Of a stretch of 64,000 nt of DNA, positions 33,267 to 45,486 are shown piece after piece; the stretch's first letter is position 1; every line of letters begins with the position of its first letter. The DNA is taken from assembly GCA_037126765.1 (NCBI GenBank), contig JBBCBC010000012.1, positions 8,618,001 to 8,682,000 on the forward strand, written 5' to 3'. The stretch comes from Stenogyne calaminthoides. Taxonomy: Eukaryota; Streptophyta; Magnoliopsida; Lamiales; Lamiaceae. Position numbers and translations under genes: made by a program. The notes under the pieces were generated by a model. The model was not told the DNA's origin and did no database searches. It saw nothing but the letters and a program-made list of their open reading frames with translations.

Positions 33267-34279
33267 TTGTTCCACCATGGAAGTTCTGATGAACCAAGGT
33301 GCAACGACATTAACTCTGATATCGTCCCTTGCCCACACGCACGCCAAGTTTCTCGTAAGCTGATTATTGAACCTAGAGGTGAAGGACAAATTAGTCTTTA
33401 CATTACTTTATATTGTTCAGCTCTAGGCAAGGGGTGAGCCATTCTGGTATTACCTTTAGATGTTCCATGGACAGACATGTTCTTCAATGACACAAAACCG
33501 GAGACAGAAGAGGTGAATACAACATGTTCTGCTCCAGAGGCATTCAGAAGAGGATATGCAAGTTGGCACATGTGAAAGGAAGATCCAAAATTTGTTCCCA
33601 TGAGCATCAAAATTTCCCCAGATGTGAACTCAATAAATGGTTTCCGGATGTTCGCCCCAACATTGTTTATCTACTGAAAAAGATTGATCTATTCGTTCAT
33701 CATGCCTACAAACAATAACTGGGAAGCAATTTTATGATGATAGAGAATGAATATTCTCATCTCTGCATGTGCACATAAATAAACATGACTTTGCAAAACC
33801 AAATAAATTTTGTCATAAGTAAAAAACTGCAAGACTAACATGAATAATCAAGGGAGAACAAACTAATACAATTATTCTCATAAGATGCTTCACTATCTTA
33901 TTTTGCTCTAAATTATACATTTGTCCGTTGCAAGCTTTTAAACAAGCCCAAATTAATGGAATGACACAATCATCATCCCATGCCTTCAAAGCAATGTAAA
34001 ACAAATATGATATACATTAAAACATGGAAAAATGGTGAACATGAAGTGAAGTAGATGGATAAACATACAAGAACATCGAGCTTCCCATTGAATACAGAAG
34101 AAACGGTGTCTAATAACTTTTTGTGATCTGCTTGACAGGATACATTGCACACTGAGCCTGTGATTCTAAGACCCTCCTCATCTCTCCAACCCCTCAAGCA
34201 TTTCTCTATCTCGTCTTTATTCCTCGAACACGTGTGCACAGATGCCCCAAGCGAAGCCAATTCCTCCACAATTGCGTGC
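33267..34279 (-). pseudogene. Short-chain dehydrogenase (tropinone reductase-like) pseudogene, three exons
   Basis: Three exons on the minus strand are flanked by good splice sites: 34279-34069, 33670-33454 and 33372-33267. They encode the Rossmann-fold middle of a plant SDR: HAIVEELASLGASVHTCSR, the NNVG motif, VVFTSSVSGF with the catalytic Ser, and RNLACVWARDDIRVNVVAPW. The first exon with TGxxxGIG and the last exon are absent. The active-site YxxxK reads HxxxK (VHGTSKG), and the third exon has a one-base deletion near its start that shifts the frame. Copia element C sits about 210 bp beyond the last exon. Family members reduce ketones with NADPH. Confidence 0.8.
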
Positions 34280-34329
34280 CTATACAATGTCAATAGAAGA
34301 ATAACACCAATTACCAGCATAAAAAGAAA

Positions 34330-35333
34330 AATAGCAGCACAATTTCTCTAATATACATATCATTACCCAAGCCTACATAAAAAATATGCATATGATGTCA
34401 ATAGTAAAATAATACTACCAGATAGCAGCATAAATATAACCTCACAAAAATTAGCAGCATGATTTCTCAAAATATATAAACCATTACCCAAACTTAACAT
34501 CTAAATATTACAATTCTCAATAACCACAAGAAACCAAAATGACAAAATGTATGATCAATTGTAGAATATTATGTTGAAGCTAGTCATACCAACAAAATTA
34601 TAAAATAGAGAGAGAAAACACAAACATACATCAGAAAATAGAGAGAGTAAACATTTTTATAATACCTCGTAAACATCACCAGATATTAAGGTTCGGAGAA
34701 TATTCATGGTGATCCTGAACTCACGATTGTAGGAAAATCATCAGGGCTGGGGGATTTTCATCAGGGCTGGCTACGGCGACATCAACGGAAATAGGTCGTG
34801 CGCCTCTATGCATTGCTTAGGGCAACAGATGAAGGGGATATAGATCGCCTCTGGCGTCGGCTACGACGACATCGGCAAAAAATATATGCTTGCGATGAGG
34901 TTCTGCCCACGCGGATCTTGGATGGGCAAAAAAGAATAGGAAGAAAACAAAGGGACAAAATTAAAATGAACAAACATATATAATTTTAGATGTCAAAATG
35001 TACCATATGAAATGAGACAAGGGTAAAAAGGTAAAAAATGATTCCCATACCCAAGTCTCTTTTTAAAATATTTTAGATTATAGAAAGATATGGATAATCA
35101 TTAAGAATGTGATTTATAAAATTATGAATTTAATTTTATAATTTGGATAACTCAAATCGATGAAGTATTTGTAATTTACTCATATATCATTTTTTTTATA
35201 ATAGATAAGTTTTGATATAATTGTGCTATGTCTAAAGAAATATTTAAATTTGAATAATAAAAATGAAAAGTATTTAAAGATAAAAACAAAGTTTTTATAA
35301 ATAAAACAAAATATTGTAATTAAGTTATAAATA
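34330..35333. other. Intergenic, no gene seen
   Basis: AT-rich sequence upstream of the dehydrogenase pseudogene, where the missing first exon would be expected. A segment around 34740-34880 repeats TCAGGGCTGG and GGCTACG(A/G)CGACATC words and is more GC-rich, but it encodes nothing recognised. Confidence 0.45.
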
Positions 35334-35485
35334 CTCCATCCGTCCCATAGTTTATATAACTCTTTTCATTTTTTTTGTCCCATAGTTTATGTAACCTTTC
35401 CTAAAATGGAAATGCTCACTTTAACTCACACCCTTCAAACACCCACTTATTTACCATATGCCACTTTATCACTTTATCACCTTTA
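35334..35485. mobile_element. Truncated Stowaway/mariner-type MITE
   Basis: TACTCCATCCGTCCCATAG resembles the left end of a common plant MITE, and TCCCATAGTTTATGTAAC repeats it internally. No right end is present. At about 35485 the sequence changes abruptly into the gypsy RNase H region on the minus strand, so one element truncates the other. Confidence 0.55.
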
Positions 35486-35928
35486 AAAGCAATAACGTTT
35501 CCGTTTTGCATAAGAACGCATCTTAAACCCGTCTTCGAGGCATCCGTATAAATTGAGAATCCTTCAGTACCATCTGGGATGGTTAATATTGGAGTTGACA
35601 CTAGTCTCCGTTTTAGCTCTTGGAAACTCTCTTCGCATCTGGGCGACCAGACAAACTTTTCATTTTTCTTAGTCAGTTGTGTTAGAGGCCTTGCAATTCG
35701 AGAGAAATCTTGAATGAACCTCCTATAGTATCCAACCAAACCCATGAAGCTTCGTACTTCATTCACATTCCTTGGAGCTTTCCAATTTACTACATCTTCC
35801 ACTTTTGCGGGATCTACTTCAATCCCCTTTGCCGAAATAATGTGTCCCAAAAACATAACTCTATAGAGCCAAAATTCACATTTACTGAATTTAGCATTGA
35901 GTTTTTCCCTTCTTAGGGTTTCTAGCAC
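35486..35928 (-). pseudogene. Gypsy RT C-terminus and RNase H start
   Basis: Residues NAKFSKCEFWL, VMFLGHIISAKGIEVDP and VRSFMGLVGYYRRFI are the typical gypsy RT thumb and connection, followed by PLTQLTKKNEKFVW and the RNase H start FSIYTDASKTGL. It breaks off after QNGNVIA. The last roughly 25 codons of the open frame (to 35416) are MITE sequence. Confidence 0.88.
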
Positions 35929-35943
35929 AATTCGCAGATGTTC

Positions 35944-36480
35944 TTAGTATTTCCTCTCATCCCCTGAATACACTAATATATCATCGATGAATACGATGAC
36001 GAATTGATCAAGATACTGATGAAATATTCGATTCATCATATCCATAAAAATTGTCGGTGCATTGGTTACTCCGAAAGGCATTACCGTGAACTCATAGTGA
36101 TCATATCGTGTTCTAAATTCTGTCTTGGGTATATCACTCTCCTTGACCTTGAGTTGATGATATCCCGACCTCAAGTCAATTTTGTAGAAAACACTTGCAC
36201 CCTTTAGTTGATCGAACAAATCCTCGATCCTGGGGAGTGGATATTTGTTTGTTATTGTTAACCGATTTAGTTCTCGAAAGTCAATGCATATTCTAACCGT
36301 TCCATCCTTCTTTTTAACAAATAGGACTGGCGCTCCCCAAGAAGAAACACTAGGTCTGATAAATTTCTTCTCTAAGAGTTCTTGCAATTGTTCTTTCAAT
36401 TCTTGCAAGAGGGTTTTGTTTCGGTGATCGATTGGTTCCGTTTTGCAGGTGGTTAGAAATAATTTCTCCCAGGTTGCCAC
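35944..36480 (-). pseudogene. Gypsy reverse transcriptase core
   Basis: A 178-codon open frame carries the RT fingers and palm: FIRPSVSSWGAPVLFVKKKD, RICIDFRELN, YPLPRIEDLFDQL, KIDLRSGYHQL, MPFGVTNAP and the catalytic FIDDILVYS. A one-codon stop near 35945 (TAG/TAA region) separates it from the next segment. Upstream it joins gag directly, so the protease has been lost by deletion. Confidence 0.9.
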
Positions 36481-36488
36481 CTCTTTTT

Positions 36489-37216
36489 TTATGGTACCTC
36501 TTGGGCTTTCTGCCCATATTTCAACCCCTGGTTTATCAAGGCAATCAAAGCCCTGTCGAAGACTTCGTGGTACTGTGGAAGTTTTAGTCCACTCACAATA
36601 CCTCCAATTTCAGGGCGCAGACCACACTCAAATCTTCTAGCTTTTCTTTCATCGGTATCTACCAGATGAGGGGCATAACGAGATAGGTGATTAAACTGAC
36701 ATTCGTATTCAGTCATCGTGAGCGTCCCTTTTCGAAGAGTTACAAACTCTGATTCCTTTTGGTCCCGCAGCGCTTGTGGGAAATAACGCCTTAAAACAGC
36801 TTCTTTAAAATTTTCCCAAGTCAGGGCACGCCTTCCTTCAGGTATCAAAGTGTGCTCGTAAGATTCCCACCACTAAGCAGCATCTCCTGCCAGTTGAAAC
36901 TATGCGCAGGAGACCTTCTATGCTTCAGTCAATTCCATTAGTCGATAAATACGCTCAATTTCGGCCAACCACTCTTCAGCGGCTATAGGCCCTTCCTTCC
37001 GTTGAATCGTGGTGGTTGAAAATGCCAGAATTGTTTCACGACATCATTATTTTTAGGTTCTCTTGCAGGTGTTGGCGTTTGTTGTTGAATTAGTTCTTGT
37101 AGCGAGTTGAAGAACTCTCTTGCTACATCTGCCCCTGAACTTGTGTTTCTTGGGGCGGGTTGTTCGTCCGGTACTTCCATTGGTGAATTCACTCGTGGTC
37201 GTCCGCGTTTAGGCAT
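36489..37216 (-). pseudogene. Gypsy gag (broken)
   Basis: Two pieces, 37216-36983 (start MPKRGRPRVNSP, with QFWHFQPPRF) and 36848-36489 (TWENFKEAVLRRYFP, EYECQFNHLSRYAPHLV), are the Retrotrans_gag domain. The region between has a stop (TAA/TAG near 36875) and shifts. No zinc knuckle is present: sequence goes straight from gag to RT near 36485, consistent with an internal deletion. Confidence 0.85.
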
Positions 37217-37928
37217 AGTAATAAACTATTTAGGGTTCGCAACATTATTAGGAAACAAACTATTGATGTAAATATGTAAAAAAAGAAGGATGCAACTATA
37301 TTAATAAGCAAACTACGAAATTTTTATTATAACATATGCTGCTTAACGAGACAAAATATAAAAATTTAGTACATATATGCGTCTAAGGACTTCATGTTCA
37401 TGTGGGAAAAATATGAACACAAGTCTACTAAGTCCGAGACGACGTATTCTTCCTGCAGGGTGAAGAATCTAAGGTCTGTTACCCTTGCGACGTAGTCTCA
37501 TATCGGCTCCTGATCATATTGTTGGGCACCCTGGTATTGAATTGTGTACCAAATGTACAGGGGCACAAAAGGTCCTAGTGCGCCTAAGTCCATCTATCCT
37601 TCAACACAACACTTAAACATAAGTAAAGTGAAATTTGGGGACGTTAAAAGTTTTTATGCATTTCATAAAATGAATTTAATGAAAAATCATATATACAAAT
37701 TTTCCATAAATCATGCAACAAAATTAAATTCTTACTTTTTTTTTTCGAGTGAATCTCGGTTGCTGCTACAGACACCATCTCCCCTTCTTATTTCTTAATT
37801 TCATGTCATTTACTTATTTATTCATATTTCCTTTTAAAGAATTGAAATTTTATTTGTAAAAATTTATTTTCGTAAAGAATACCATATAAGAAATATTCAT
37901 TTTTGAAAAAAAAAATACTTACCTTTAC

Positions 37929-37942
37929 TCTAATACCACCTT
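37929..37942 (-). promoter_or_regulatory. Primer-binding site of gypsy element D
   Basis: On the minus strand, GGTGGTATTAGAGT directly follows the LTR end. TGGTAT(T/C)AGAG is the initiator methionine tRNA site with one change from TGGTATCAGAG. Confidence 0.7.
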
Positions 37943-39400
37943 GTAGCGCCCCGTTCCCGGTACGTTAAACCCTCTGCGGTTTGTGCGAGCCGAGACCGAG
38001 TTGCCACGTAACGAACACGTGTATGACTTAAAACTTTTTATTTCTAGTGGAAGCAAAATAACAAATCTGAGTGGCAGAGGGATAGAGCAGGTAATACAGA
38101 TATATTATAAAAATGTAATTTAGCAAAACATTGCCAATGCAAATAATCATGTCTGGTTTATTACAAACATAAGAGTATTATAGCTAAAAATACTAGCTTA
38201 AATAAAGTGGCTTTATTTAAATATTTGGTCAGGGTCTTGGTGTTACGACAGCTCCCGAGCTTCAACTTCGAAACCTGAAATGTTAAAATGGGGTGTGAGA
38301 TGAAATCTCAGTGGATAACCTGCAGACTGTTAAGTCATTTGAAAGTGCACACAGATTGTATTATTACGAACCAGACTCGTCAGTCATTTCATAAATAAAA
38401 TTGCTCGATAGATCCGTCGATCCTTAACCCGTAGGTCCAATAGGCTCTATGATCCGAAGATCACTATGGTGAGTGCACAAGACTCAATGAGCACATAAGG
38501 CTCTGGCCCGATAGACCCGTCGGTTCTTAACTCGTCAGTCCAATTGGCCACTTAGATCCGAAGATCCGGAATAATAATAACACATTGGTTGATATAATAA
38601 ATACATTGCATACATTAATAAACGACAAAACATTACCACTGTACTGCAGATAATGTTACCCACCTTGTTAACTTGCACTTTTTGTTCTGGATGGGGAAAA
38701 GATTGGTCTGAGCCTCGGACTCCTTTAGTACTGCACTTAGCACATTTTATTTTGAGATTTATTTCTAAATGGCTATATAATTTATTCTTTAAAGTACAAC
38801 ATTATTAGTAATTTTTAATTAATACTTAATATTAATAATATACTATAATTAGGGTGGTATTTTAGTAAAATGAAATTACATTATAACTTCACATACATTA
38901 TGTGAATTATAAAGAGATTTTCCTGCTATTTTACATGATTGAATTTTACTAGTTTGCATACACTCGATACACAAGTTCAATATAATGCATGCAAATATAT
39001 TAGTTTATCAAAATTCCATACAAAACTCATTCTATATTTCTAAACAAAATAAATAATAACATCTTTCCCTAGTTTACGGGTTGTAATTATTCATTACATG
39101 AGATGTTTCTTTTCCTAATTATTAATTATATTTCATGCATGGGAATAGATGTATGATTTTTCACAAATTAAGAATCTAATAAAAATTAAAAGAATAGGAA
39201 AATATAGTTACCTTTGTTCGGTATTTGAACTTTAATTATGCCAGCACATGATTGCTCGTGCAGATTTAGTGTCCTTTTTTTTTTCCTTATTCGTATTTTT
39301 GGAATAACATGAATGGGTGAATTCCCTATTTATACAAGTGTATATGTGCGTAATTAGCTTAGGATATGCATGCCTCTCTAATGACTATTCATACCTAGTC
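37943..39400 (-). repeat. LTR of gypsy element D
   Basis: The left edge (TGTAGCGCCCCG on plus, the LTR 3' end on minus) abuts the primer-binding site. A minus-strand TATA box (TGTATAAATAGGG) is at about 39326-39335. An internal duplication of about 60 bp with an offset near 103 (GATAGA(T/C)CCGTCG...GATCCGAAGATC) covers 38405-38570. The right boundary is not certain and could reach 39572, next to element A. Confidence 0.65.
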
Positions 39401-39483
39401 TATAGGTCTAAATAGATAGATTGCTTTGGTGTCCTTCTTATCCCTTAGATTAGTTGCCATGTTTTGCTTTTATCTCTTTTCAT

Positions 39484-39537
39484 TTTTATTTTATTTTATT
39501 TTATTTTATTTTATTTTATTTTGTTTTATTTTATTTT
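39484..39537. repeat. (TTTTA)n microsatellite
   Basis: About ten TTTTA units with one TTTTG variant. An ORF across it is compositional. Confidence 0.95.
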
Positions 39538-39572
39538 AACTTTATCTCTTATATATATATGTAAGTATATAA

Positions 39573-39577
39573 CCATT
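39573..39577. repeat. Presumed left target duplication of element A
   Basis: CCATT precedes the 5' LTR of element A. The matching copy would lie beyond the window end, so it cannot be confirmed. Confidence 0.4.
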
Positions 39578-40442
39578 TGTTCATGTTACAACCGATGTTA
39601 CAACATTGGTTACAACATCAGTATTCGTCCTTTCTTCTTAACCACTAACACCTCTATGTTCAATGTTGTCTTTGATGTTGTTGACTGCAGGTTGATGATC
39701 TAGGTTAATCTGCAAGATTCCAGAAGGTTCCACAAGCTTCAAGAATCGAGTGGAAGAGACTAGATCAGGCAGCTGTTTTCAGAAGATTGGAGAAGACCCA
39801 CTACCTGGGAAGTTACAAAGATCATGGAAGAGTGGATGGAAGAGTTTCTATATCCTTCAAGGAGGCTCTAGTAAGGCTACACAAAGTCTATAAATAGAAG
39901 ACCTTGATGTTCACATCAAGTGCCGAACATTGCCATAAATCGTGTGCTGTTTAGTCGAAGCAACAACCAAGCATCAACTGTAGAGTGCGTGAGTGCATCC
40001 AGAGTGATAGGGTCGTTGTTGTGGAGTTATTTTACCATAGAGAGTAATTGTAGGGTTTACAATACCTCGAGTTGGTGCTAGATTTATTTTATGTGGAGTG
40101 TTAGTCTCGGTGTTAGATAGTTTCACACTCATAGAACAGGTCACCTTTGGTAGTGTAGAGATACACCTAGCCTTTAGATCATATGCTTGATCTTGTTTCA
40201 AGGGGATTCGATTTGTGAACCTCTTTGTATTCATTGTTTTGATAAATAGTGATTTCGGCTATAAGGCTTCACAATCTATATTGATATAGATTGTGCAAAG
40301 TCTTTTTTTAATTTCTTTTGTTGTGTTTCTGAGTCTTCTGATGTTTCTATTGTTTAATTGTTACTTTGAGTGTTCCAATATTCAGTGTAACATTACTCTG
40401 ATTTTTCTAAACACAACCCCGTGTCATTTCCACACACTTTCA
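39578..40442 (+). repeat. 5' LTR of element A
   Basis: Starts TGTTCATGTTACAACC (3' copy TGTTGATGTTACAACC) and ends at CACTTTCA before the primer-binding site, 865 bp. TATAAATAG at 39889-39897 is the likely promoter. Short internal GTTACAAC words repeat at the start. Confidence 0.85.
39889..39897 (+). promoter_or_regulatory. TATA box of element A
   Basis: TATAAATAG in the 5' LTR, about 310 bp after its start. Confidence 0.7.
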
Positions 40443-40444
40443 GT

Positions 40445-40457
40445 TGGCACCAGAGCC
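40445..40457 (+). promoter_or_regulatory. Variant primer-binding site of element A
   Basis: TGGCACCAGAGCC follows the LTR by two bases. It differs by two T-to-C changes from the usual TGGTATCAGAGCC complementary to initiator methionine tRNA, so the primer may be a different tRNA or the site may be mutated. Confidence 0.7.
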
Positions 40458-40513
40458 AAAACTTGATTTTACTAAGTTAGATCCTGTGTCAAGTGTTTTT
40501 TTTTGTTATAGCG

Positions 40514-43500
40514 ATGGAATATCCACTTACTCCACAAAGTTTGAGACCACCAATTCTTGATGGTACAAACTATGCTTATTGGAAACCAAAGATGAGGGTG
40601 TACATCAAGTCAATTGATGAACGTGCCTGGAGAAGTATACTTTCAGGATGGACAACTCCTAAAAATGCTGCAGATGAAGAAGGAGAAGTTACAGTCAAAC
40701 GAGAACTGGATTGGACTAATGAAGAAAGTACAACTGCTAGCTACAATTCTAAAGCTTTGAATGCAATATTCACATCAGTTGATATGACTATGTTCAAGAT
40801 CATATCAACATGTGTTTCTGCAAAAGAAGCTTGGGATAGATTGCAAGAGCACAATGAAGGTTCGGATAGTGTTCGAAGGTCCAGACTTCGAATGCTTGGG
40901 ACAAAGTTTGAGAACTTGAAGATGAAGGAGGATGAAACAATTTCTTCTTACAACGAACGAGTCACTGAAATTGCAAATGAAGCTCAATCTCTTGGAGATC
41001 CCATCTCCAATGTGAGATTGGTTCATAAGATTTTGCGTATTGTACCTAAGCGCTTCGATGCAAAAATTTGTGCAATTGAAGAGGCAAGGGATACAGATAC
41101 ACTAAGTCAAAATGAAATAATCAGCATCCTACGTGCGTATGAGATGAATACAACTGAGAAGGATGACAAAGCTGATGCAAAGAAAGTGGTGGTGTTCAAA
41201 GGTGAAACATCGTCAAATGTTGAGCAAATGCCTATTGTGACTGAAGCTGATTCAGAGGATGATGTTGCTGACATATGTTCCAACCCCGAGGAGTACATTG
41301 ATTTTATGACAAGGCAATTCAAAGCTCTTATGAAAAGGAGGAATAGCAAGTTCAAAGGCAACATTCAACCAAAGATTCAGATTAACAACTCTCCACAATC
41401 CTTTGAAAAGAAAGGTAATGCGTTCCAACCAAGGCAAATTGGTACTAGAATCAAAGGCAGGTATGACAAAATTGACCCCGAGTATAGAAAGTATGTTCAA
41501 TGTAATGCATGTCATGGGTATGGTCATTATGCGAATGAATGTGCTAATACCTTGCTTAAATTGAAATTGAACTTCAATGCTACTTTAAGTGATGAATCTG
41601 ATGAAGAGCATGAAGAACAAAATGAAGAACGTGCATTCTATGCTAGAATAGACTATGATGATTCCTTAGATGATGATCTGGACTATTCTGATTCTGATGT
41701 TGAAACTGATGTTACCACATCTGGAGTAACATTAGATGAAGATTGTTCTGATAAAACTGTTAACTATTTTAATGGTTTAATTTATGATAAAGGAACATCT
41801 GTTGTGAATAGTGAACCATGTGGATCAGGTTGTAAAGATTTGTTTGACAAATGGGAATCTCAAAATCAGATTCTAAAGTCTATGACTAAGGAAAATGATG
41901 ACTTGAGAGACTCACTTACCAAACTTGAAGTTGTCTTAACAAGAAATGATTTGGAAATTTCTAAACTAAAGGAAGAATTGAAAAGTTCAACCTTATGTTT
42001 TAAGAAATATGCCAAAGGATCAGAAATGTTGAAAGATGTTTTGTTGATTGGTAAATCTGACACTACTGGTCTTGGTTTTGAAACTACTTCTAAAAGCTTT
42101 AAACCTGTGAAATTTGTTAAAGCTAGAGAAAAGACAAATGTTGAAACTCCAGTGAAAACAAAAGTTCACATTAAGAAGAAGAAAAAGAAGTATGTGTGTC
42201 ACAATTGTTCTGTTCATGGTCATATTCGTCCTTATTGTGATAAATTGAAAGAGGATATGAAGGTGTTACAAGCTGAAGTTTCTGAGTCACAATGTGCTAA
42301 AACTGAATGTGTCAATAAAAAAGATGTGACTTGTAATGTTGTGTATACATCTCTGAAAGCATGTGTGCCTGGTTTATGGTATTTTGATAGTGGTTGTTCT
42401 AGGCACATGAATGGTCAAGTGAATTTCCTGTCTGATTATGAAAAATTTGATGGAGGAAATGTCACTTATGGTGGTGGTTCAAAAGGAAAGATTGTTGGTA
42501 AAGGTACTCTCAATGTTGAAGGATTTCCTAAGTTGTCTAATGTCTTATATGTTGAATGTTTGTTTGCTAATCTGATTAGTATAAGTCAACTATGTGATGA
42601 CAATTTGCATGTCAAGTTTGATAAGAATTCTTGTTATGTTCTGAATAATGAAAATGAGTGTCTTATGACTGGTAATAGGTCAATTGATAATTGTTATCTT
42701 ATTGGAACTAACAATGTTTGCAATCTTGCCAAAAATGCTGAAGAAGTTTTATGGCATCAAAAACTTGAACATGTTAACTACAGGAATATCCAAAAACTTG
42801 TGAAAATAGGTGCTGAAAGAGGTTTGCCAAAGCTGAATATAGGAGAAACCATAATTTGTGGTTCCTGCCAGAAAGGTAAACAGGTCCGAATGTCACACAA
42901 GATGTTGTCACATTATTCGACAACACGGTGCTTTGAGCTGCTACATATGGATCTTATGGGTTCTATGGAAACAGAAAGTCTTGGAGGTAAAAGGTATTCA
43001 TTGGTTGTGGTAGACGATTTCTCTAGATATACCTGGATTGAGTTTTTGAAAGAAAAATCTGAAACTTTTGCAGCTTTTAAAGTTTTGTATAAAAGGTTTA
43101 AAACTCTATATAACTTGAAAGTAAGTAAGATTAGGTCAGATCATGGTAGGGAATTTGAAAATATCTTGTTTTCGAATTTCTGTGAAAAGAAGGGTATAAT
43201 GCAGGAATTTTCATCTCCTAAAACTCCACAACAAAATGGAATAGCTGAAAGGAAGAATAGAACTCTTCAAGAAATGGCTAGGGTAATGTTGCAAGCTAAA
43301 CATCTTTCTAAAAGGTTTTGGGCTGAAGCATTAAACACTGCATGCCATATTATTAACAGGGTTTTTATGAGGTCACAAAGTTCAAAAACTGCTTATGAGA
43401 TTCTGAACAACAAGAAACCAAATATGAAATATTTTCATGTGTTTGGTTGTGTGTGTTACATTCTGAATGATAGAGATCAACTTCGAAAGTTTGACTCTAA

Positions 43501-45486
43501 AAGTGACAAAGGTTTTTTCTTAGGCTATTCTAGAAATAGTAAAGCCTATAGAATTTTCAACCTTAGGTTAAACACTGTTCAAGAATCTGTGAATGTTGTT
43601 TTTGATGATACATCTAACATAGCAGGAAAAAGTACTGAAGAAGATGTGTCTGAGCATATTGAGATTTTTGTTGGAACTGGAAATGCTGGAAATTCAAAAG
43701 ATGTTACACCTAATGCCACAGCATCTGGGACAACATTCTTTGAAAATCCAAAAACAGAAAGTTCAGAATGCAATCCTCAATACACTCATGACAAGACACC
43801 TGCTTCCAGAATCATGAAAAGCCATCCTTCAAACCAAATCATTGGTGATTCTTCTGTTGGAGTTCAAACCAGAAGAAGGGTAAGCTCAAAAGATGTGGTA
43901 AGATCTGTTTGTATGTCTTCTATATGCAACATAGTTAATTCTGAATGTTATCATTCAGTAATTGAGTCTAAAAATGCCAAGGAAGCCTTAAGTGATGAAA
44001 ATTGGATAAATGTTATGCATGAAGAACTTAATCAGTTTGAAATGAATGATGTTTGGACACTAGTTCCAAGATCTGGTAACTCTAATGTTATTGGAACCAA
44101 GTGGATTTTTAAAAACAAAACTGATGAGTCTGGAAATATAGTAAGGAATAAGGCTAGATTGGTTGCCCAAGGATACACTCAAGTTGAGGGTATTGATTTT
44201 GATGAAACATTTGCACCTGTAGCTAGGATTGAATCTATTAGATTGTTATTAGCTATTGCATGTTTTATCAATATCAAATTGCAACAAATGGATGTAAAGG
44301 CTGCATTTTTAATGGTATCTTGAATGAAGAAACTTATGTTGAACAACCCTTAGGATTTGAAGATCCTCACTATCCTGATCATGTTTATAAGCTTAAGAAA
44401 GCATTGTATGGCTTGAAACAAGCTCCTAGAGCTTGGTATGGCAGATTGACTGATTTTCTTTTGCAATTTGGTTTTGTTAGAGGAGAAGCAGACATGACTT
44501 TATTTATTAAACAGGTTGATGGAGGATTGATGATTGCACAGATATATGTTGATGACATAGTATTTGGAGCAACATCAGACAAGATGCTGAATGAATTTGT
44601 TGAGGCAATGTCATCTACATTTGAGATGAGCATGGTTAGAGACTTAAATTATTTTTTAGGTCTGGAGATCAAGCAAAAAGATGATGGAATCTTCATCTAC
44701 CAAAGCAAATATGCGAAGAAACTGGTTAAGATATTTGGTCTTGAGAACTCGAAGCATATGAAAACACCTATGGGATCAACTCAGAAGTTGAACAGAGACA
44801 GTGCTGGTCAAGATGTTGATCACACACTGTACAGATCCATGATAAGTAGTCTTCTTTATCTTACCTCTAGTAGACTTGACATTATGTATAGTGTTTGTGT
44901 TTGTGCTAGGTACCAAGCTAATCCAAAGGAATCTCACATGAATGTTGTGAAGAGGATTATCAGATATGTTGCTAGTACAATAGATATTGGTATATGGTAT
45001 ACAAAGGACACAAGCAATGTATTGACTGGATATAGTGATGTTGATTGGGCTGGAGACATTGATGATAGGAAAAGCACAAGTGGTGGTTGCTTTTACATGG
45101 GTAACAATTTGATTTCCAGGCACAGTAAGAAACAAAATTGTGTTTCATAATCTACTGTAGAGTCTGAGTACATTGCTGCTGGTAGTTGTTGTACACAACT
45201 TTTGTGGTTGAAAAAGATGTTTGATGACTATGAACTTGAGAATGATATTCTGATTGTGATTTGTGATAATACTAGTTCTATTAACATTTCTAAAAACTCA
45301 GTACATCATTCTCTTACGAAGCACATAAGTATAAGACATCATTTTATAAGAGACCTTGTAGAAAAGGAAATTGTTAAGTTACAGTATGTTCCCACTGATA
45401 ATCAACTTGCTGATATTTTTACTAAAGCCCTTGATCATGAGAGGTTTTCCTTTCTGAGGAAATCTCTTGGTTTGTGTACTATCTGA
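40514..45486 (+). pseudogene. gag-pol polyprotein of element A (one frameshift, one stop)
   Basis: The reading frame opens at ATG 40514 and stays open to 44323. Along it are the gag capsid domain (WKPKMRVYI, WDRLQEHNEG), a CCHC knuckle CNACHGYGHYANEC near residue 330, a coiled-coil region, a second knuckle CHNCSVHGHIRPYC near residue 562, protease WYFDSGCSRHMNG (Asp near residue 625), integrase WHQKLEHVN (His 748) with CGSCQKGK, HMDLMG, RSDHGREFE and AERKNR, then RT from WIFKNKTD. A one-base deletion at about 44312 moves RT to the frame 44260-45150, which has YVDDIVFG. A TAA at 45148 separates RNase H, whose end is open at 45202-45486 (STVESEYIAAG, DNTSSINISKN, QLADIFTKAL). Confidence 0.93.

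Larger units (their letters stand above)
35486..39400 (-). mobile_element. Ty3/gypsy retrotransposon D (truncated, minus strand)
   Basis: Reading on the minus strand: an LTR (right edge uncertain, left edge 37943), a primer-binding site, gag, then RT and the start of RNase H, where the element stops at about 35486. Protease, most of RNase H, integrase and the other LTR are missing. The RT sequence and the gag type resemble the chromovirus Tekay/Del group, which is an inference. Confidence 0.8.

Noticed and set aside
39464..39703. 79-codon ORF with repeated LFYFI
   Set aside because: It is translation of the (TTTTA)n repeat and the LTR start.
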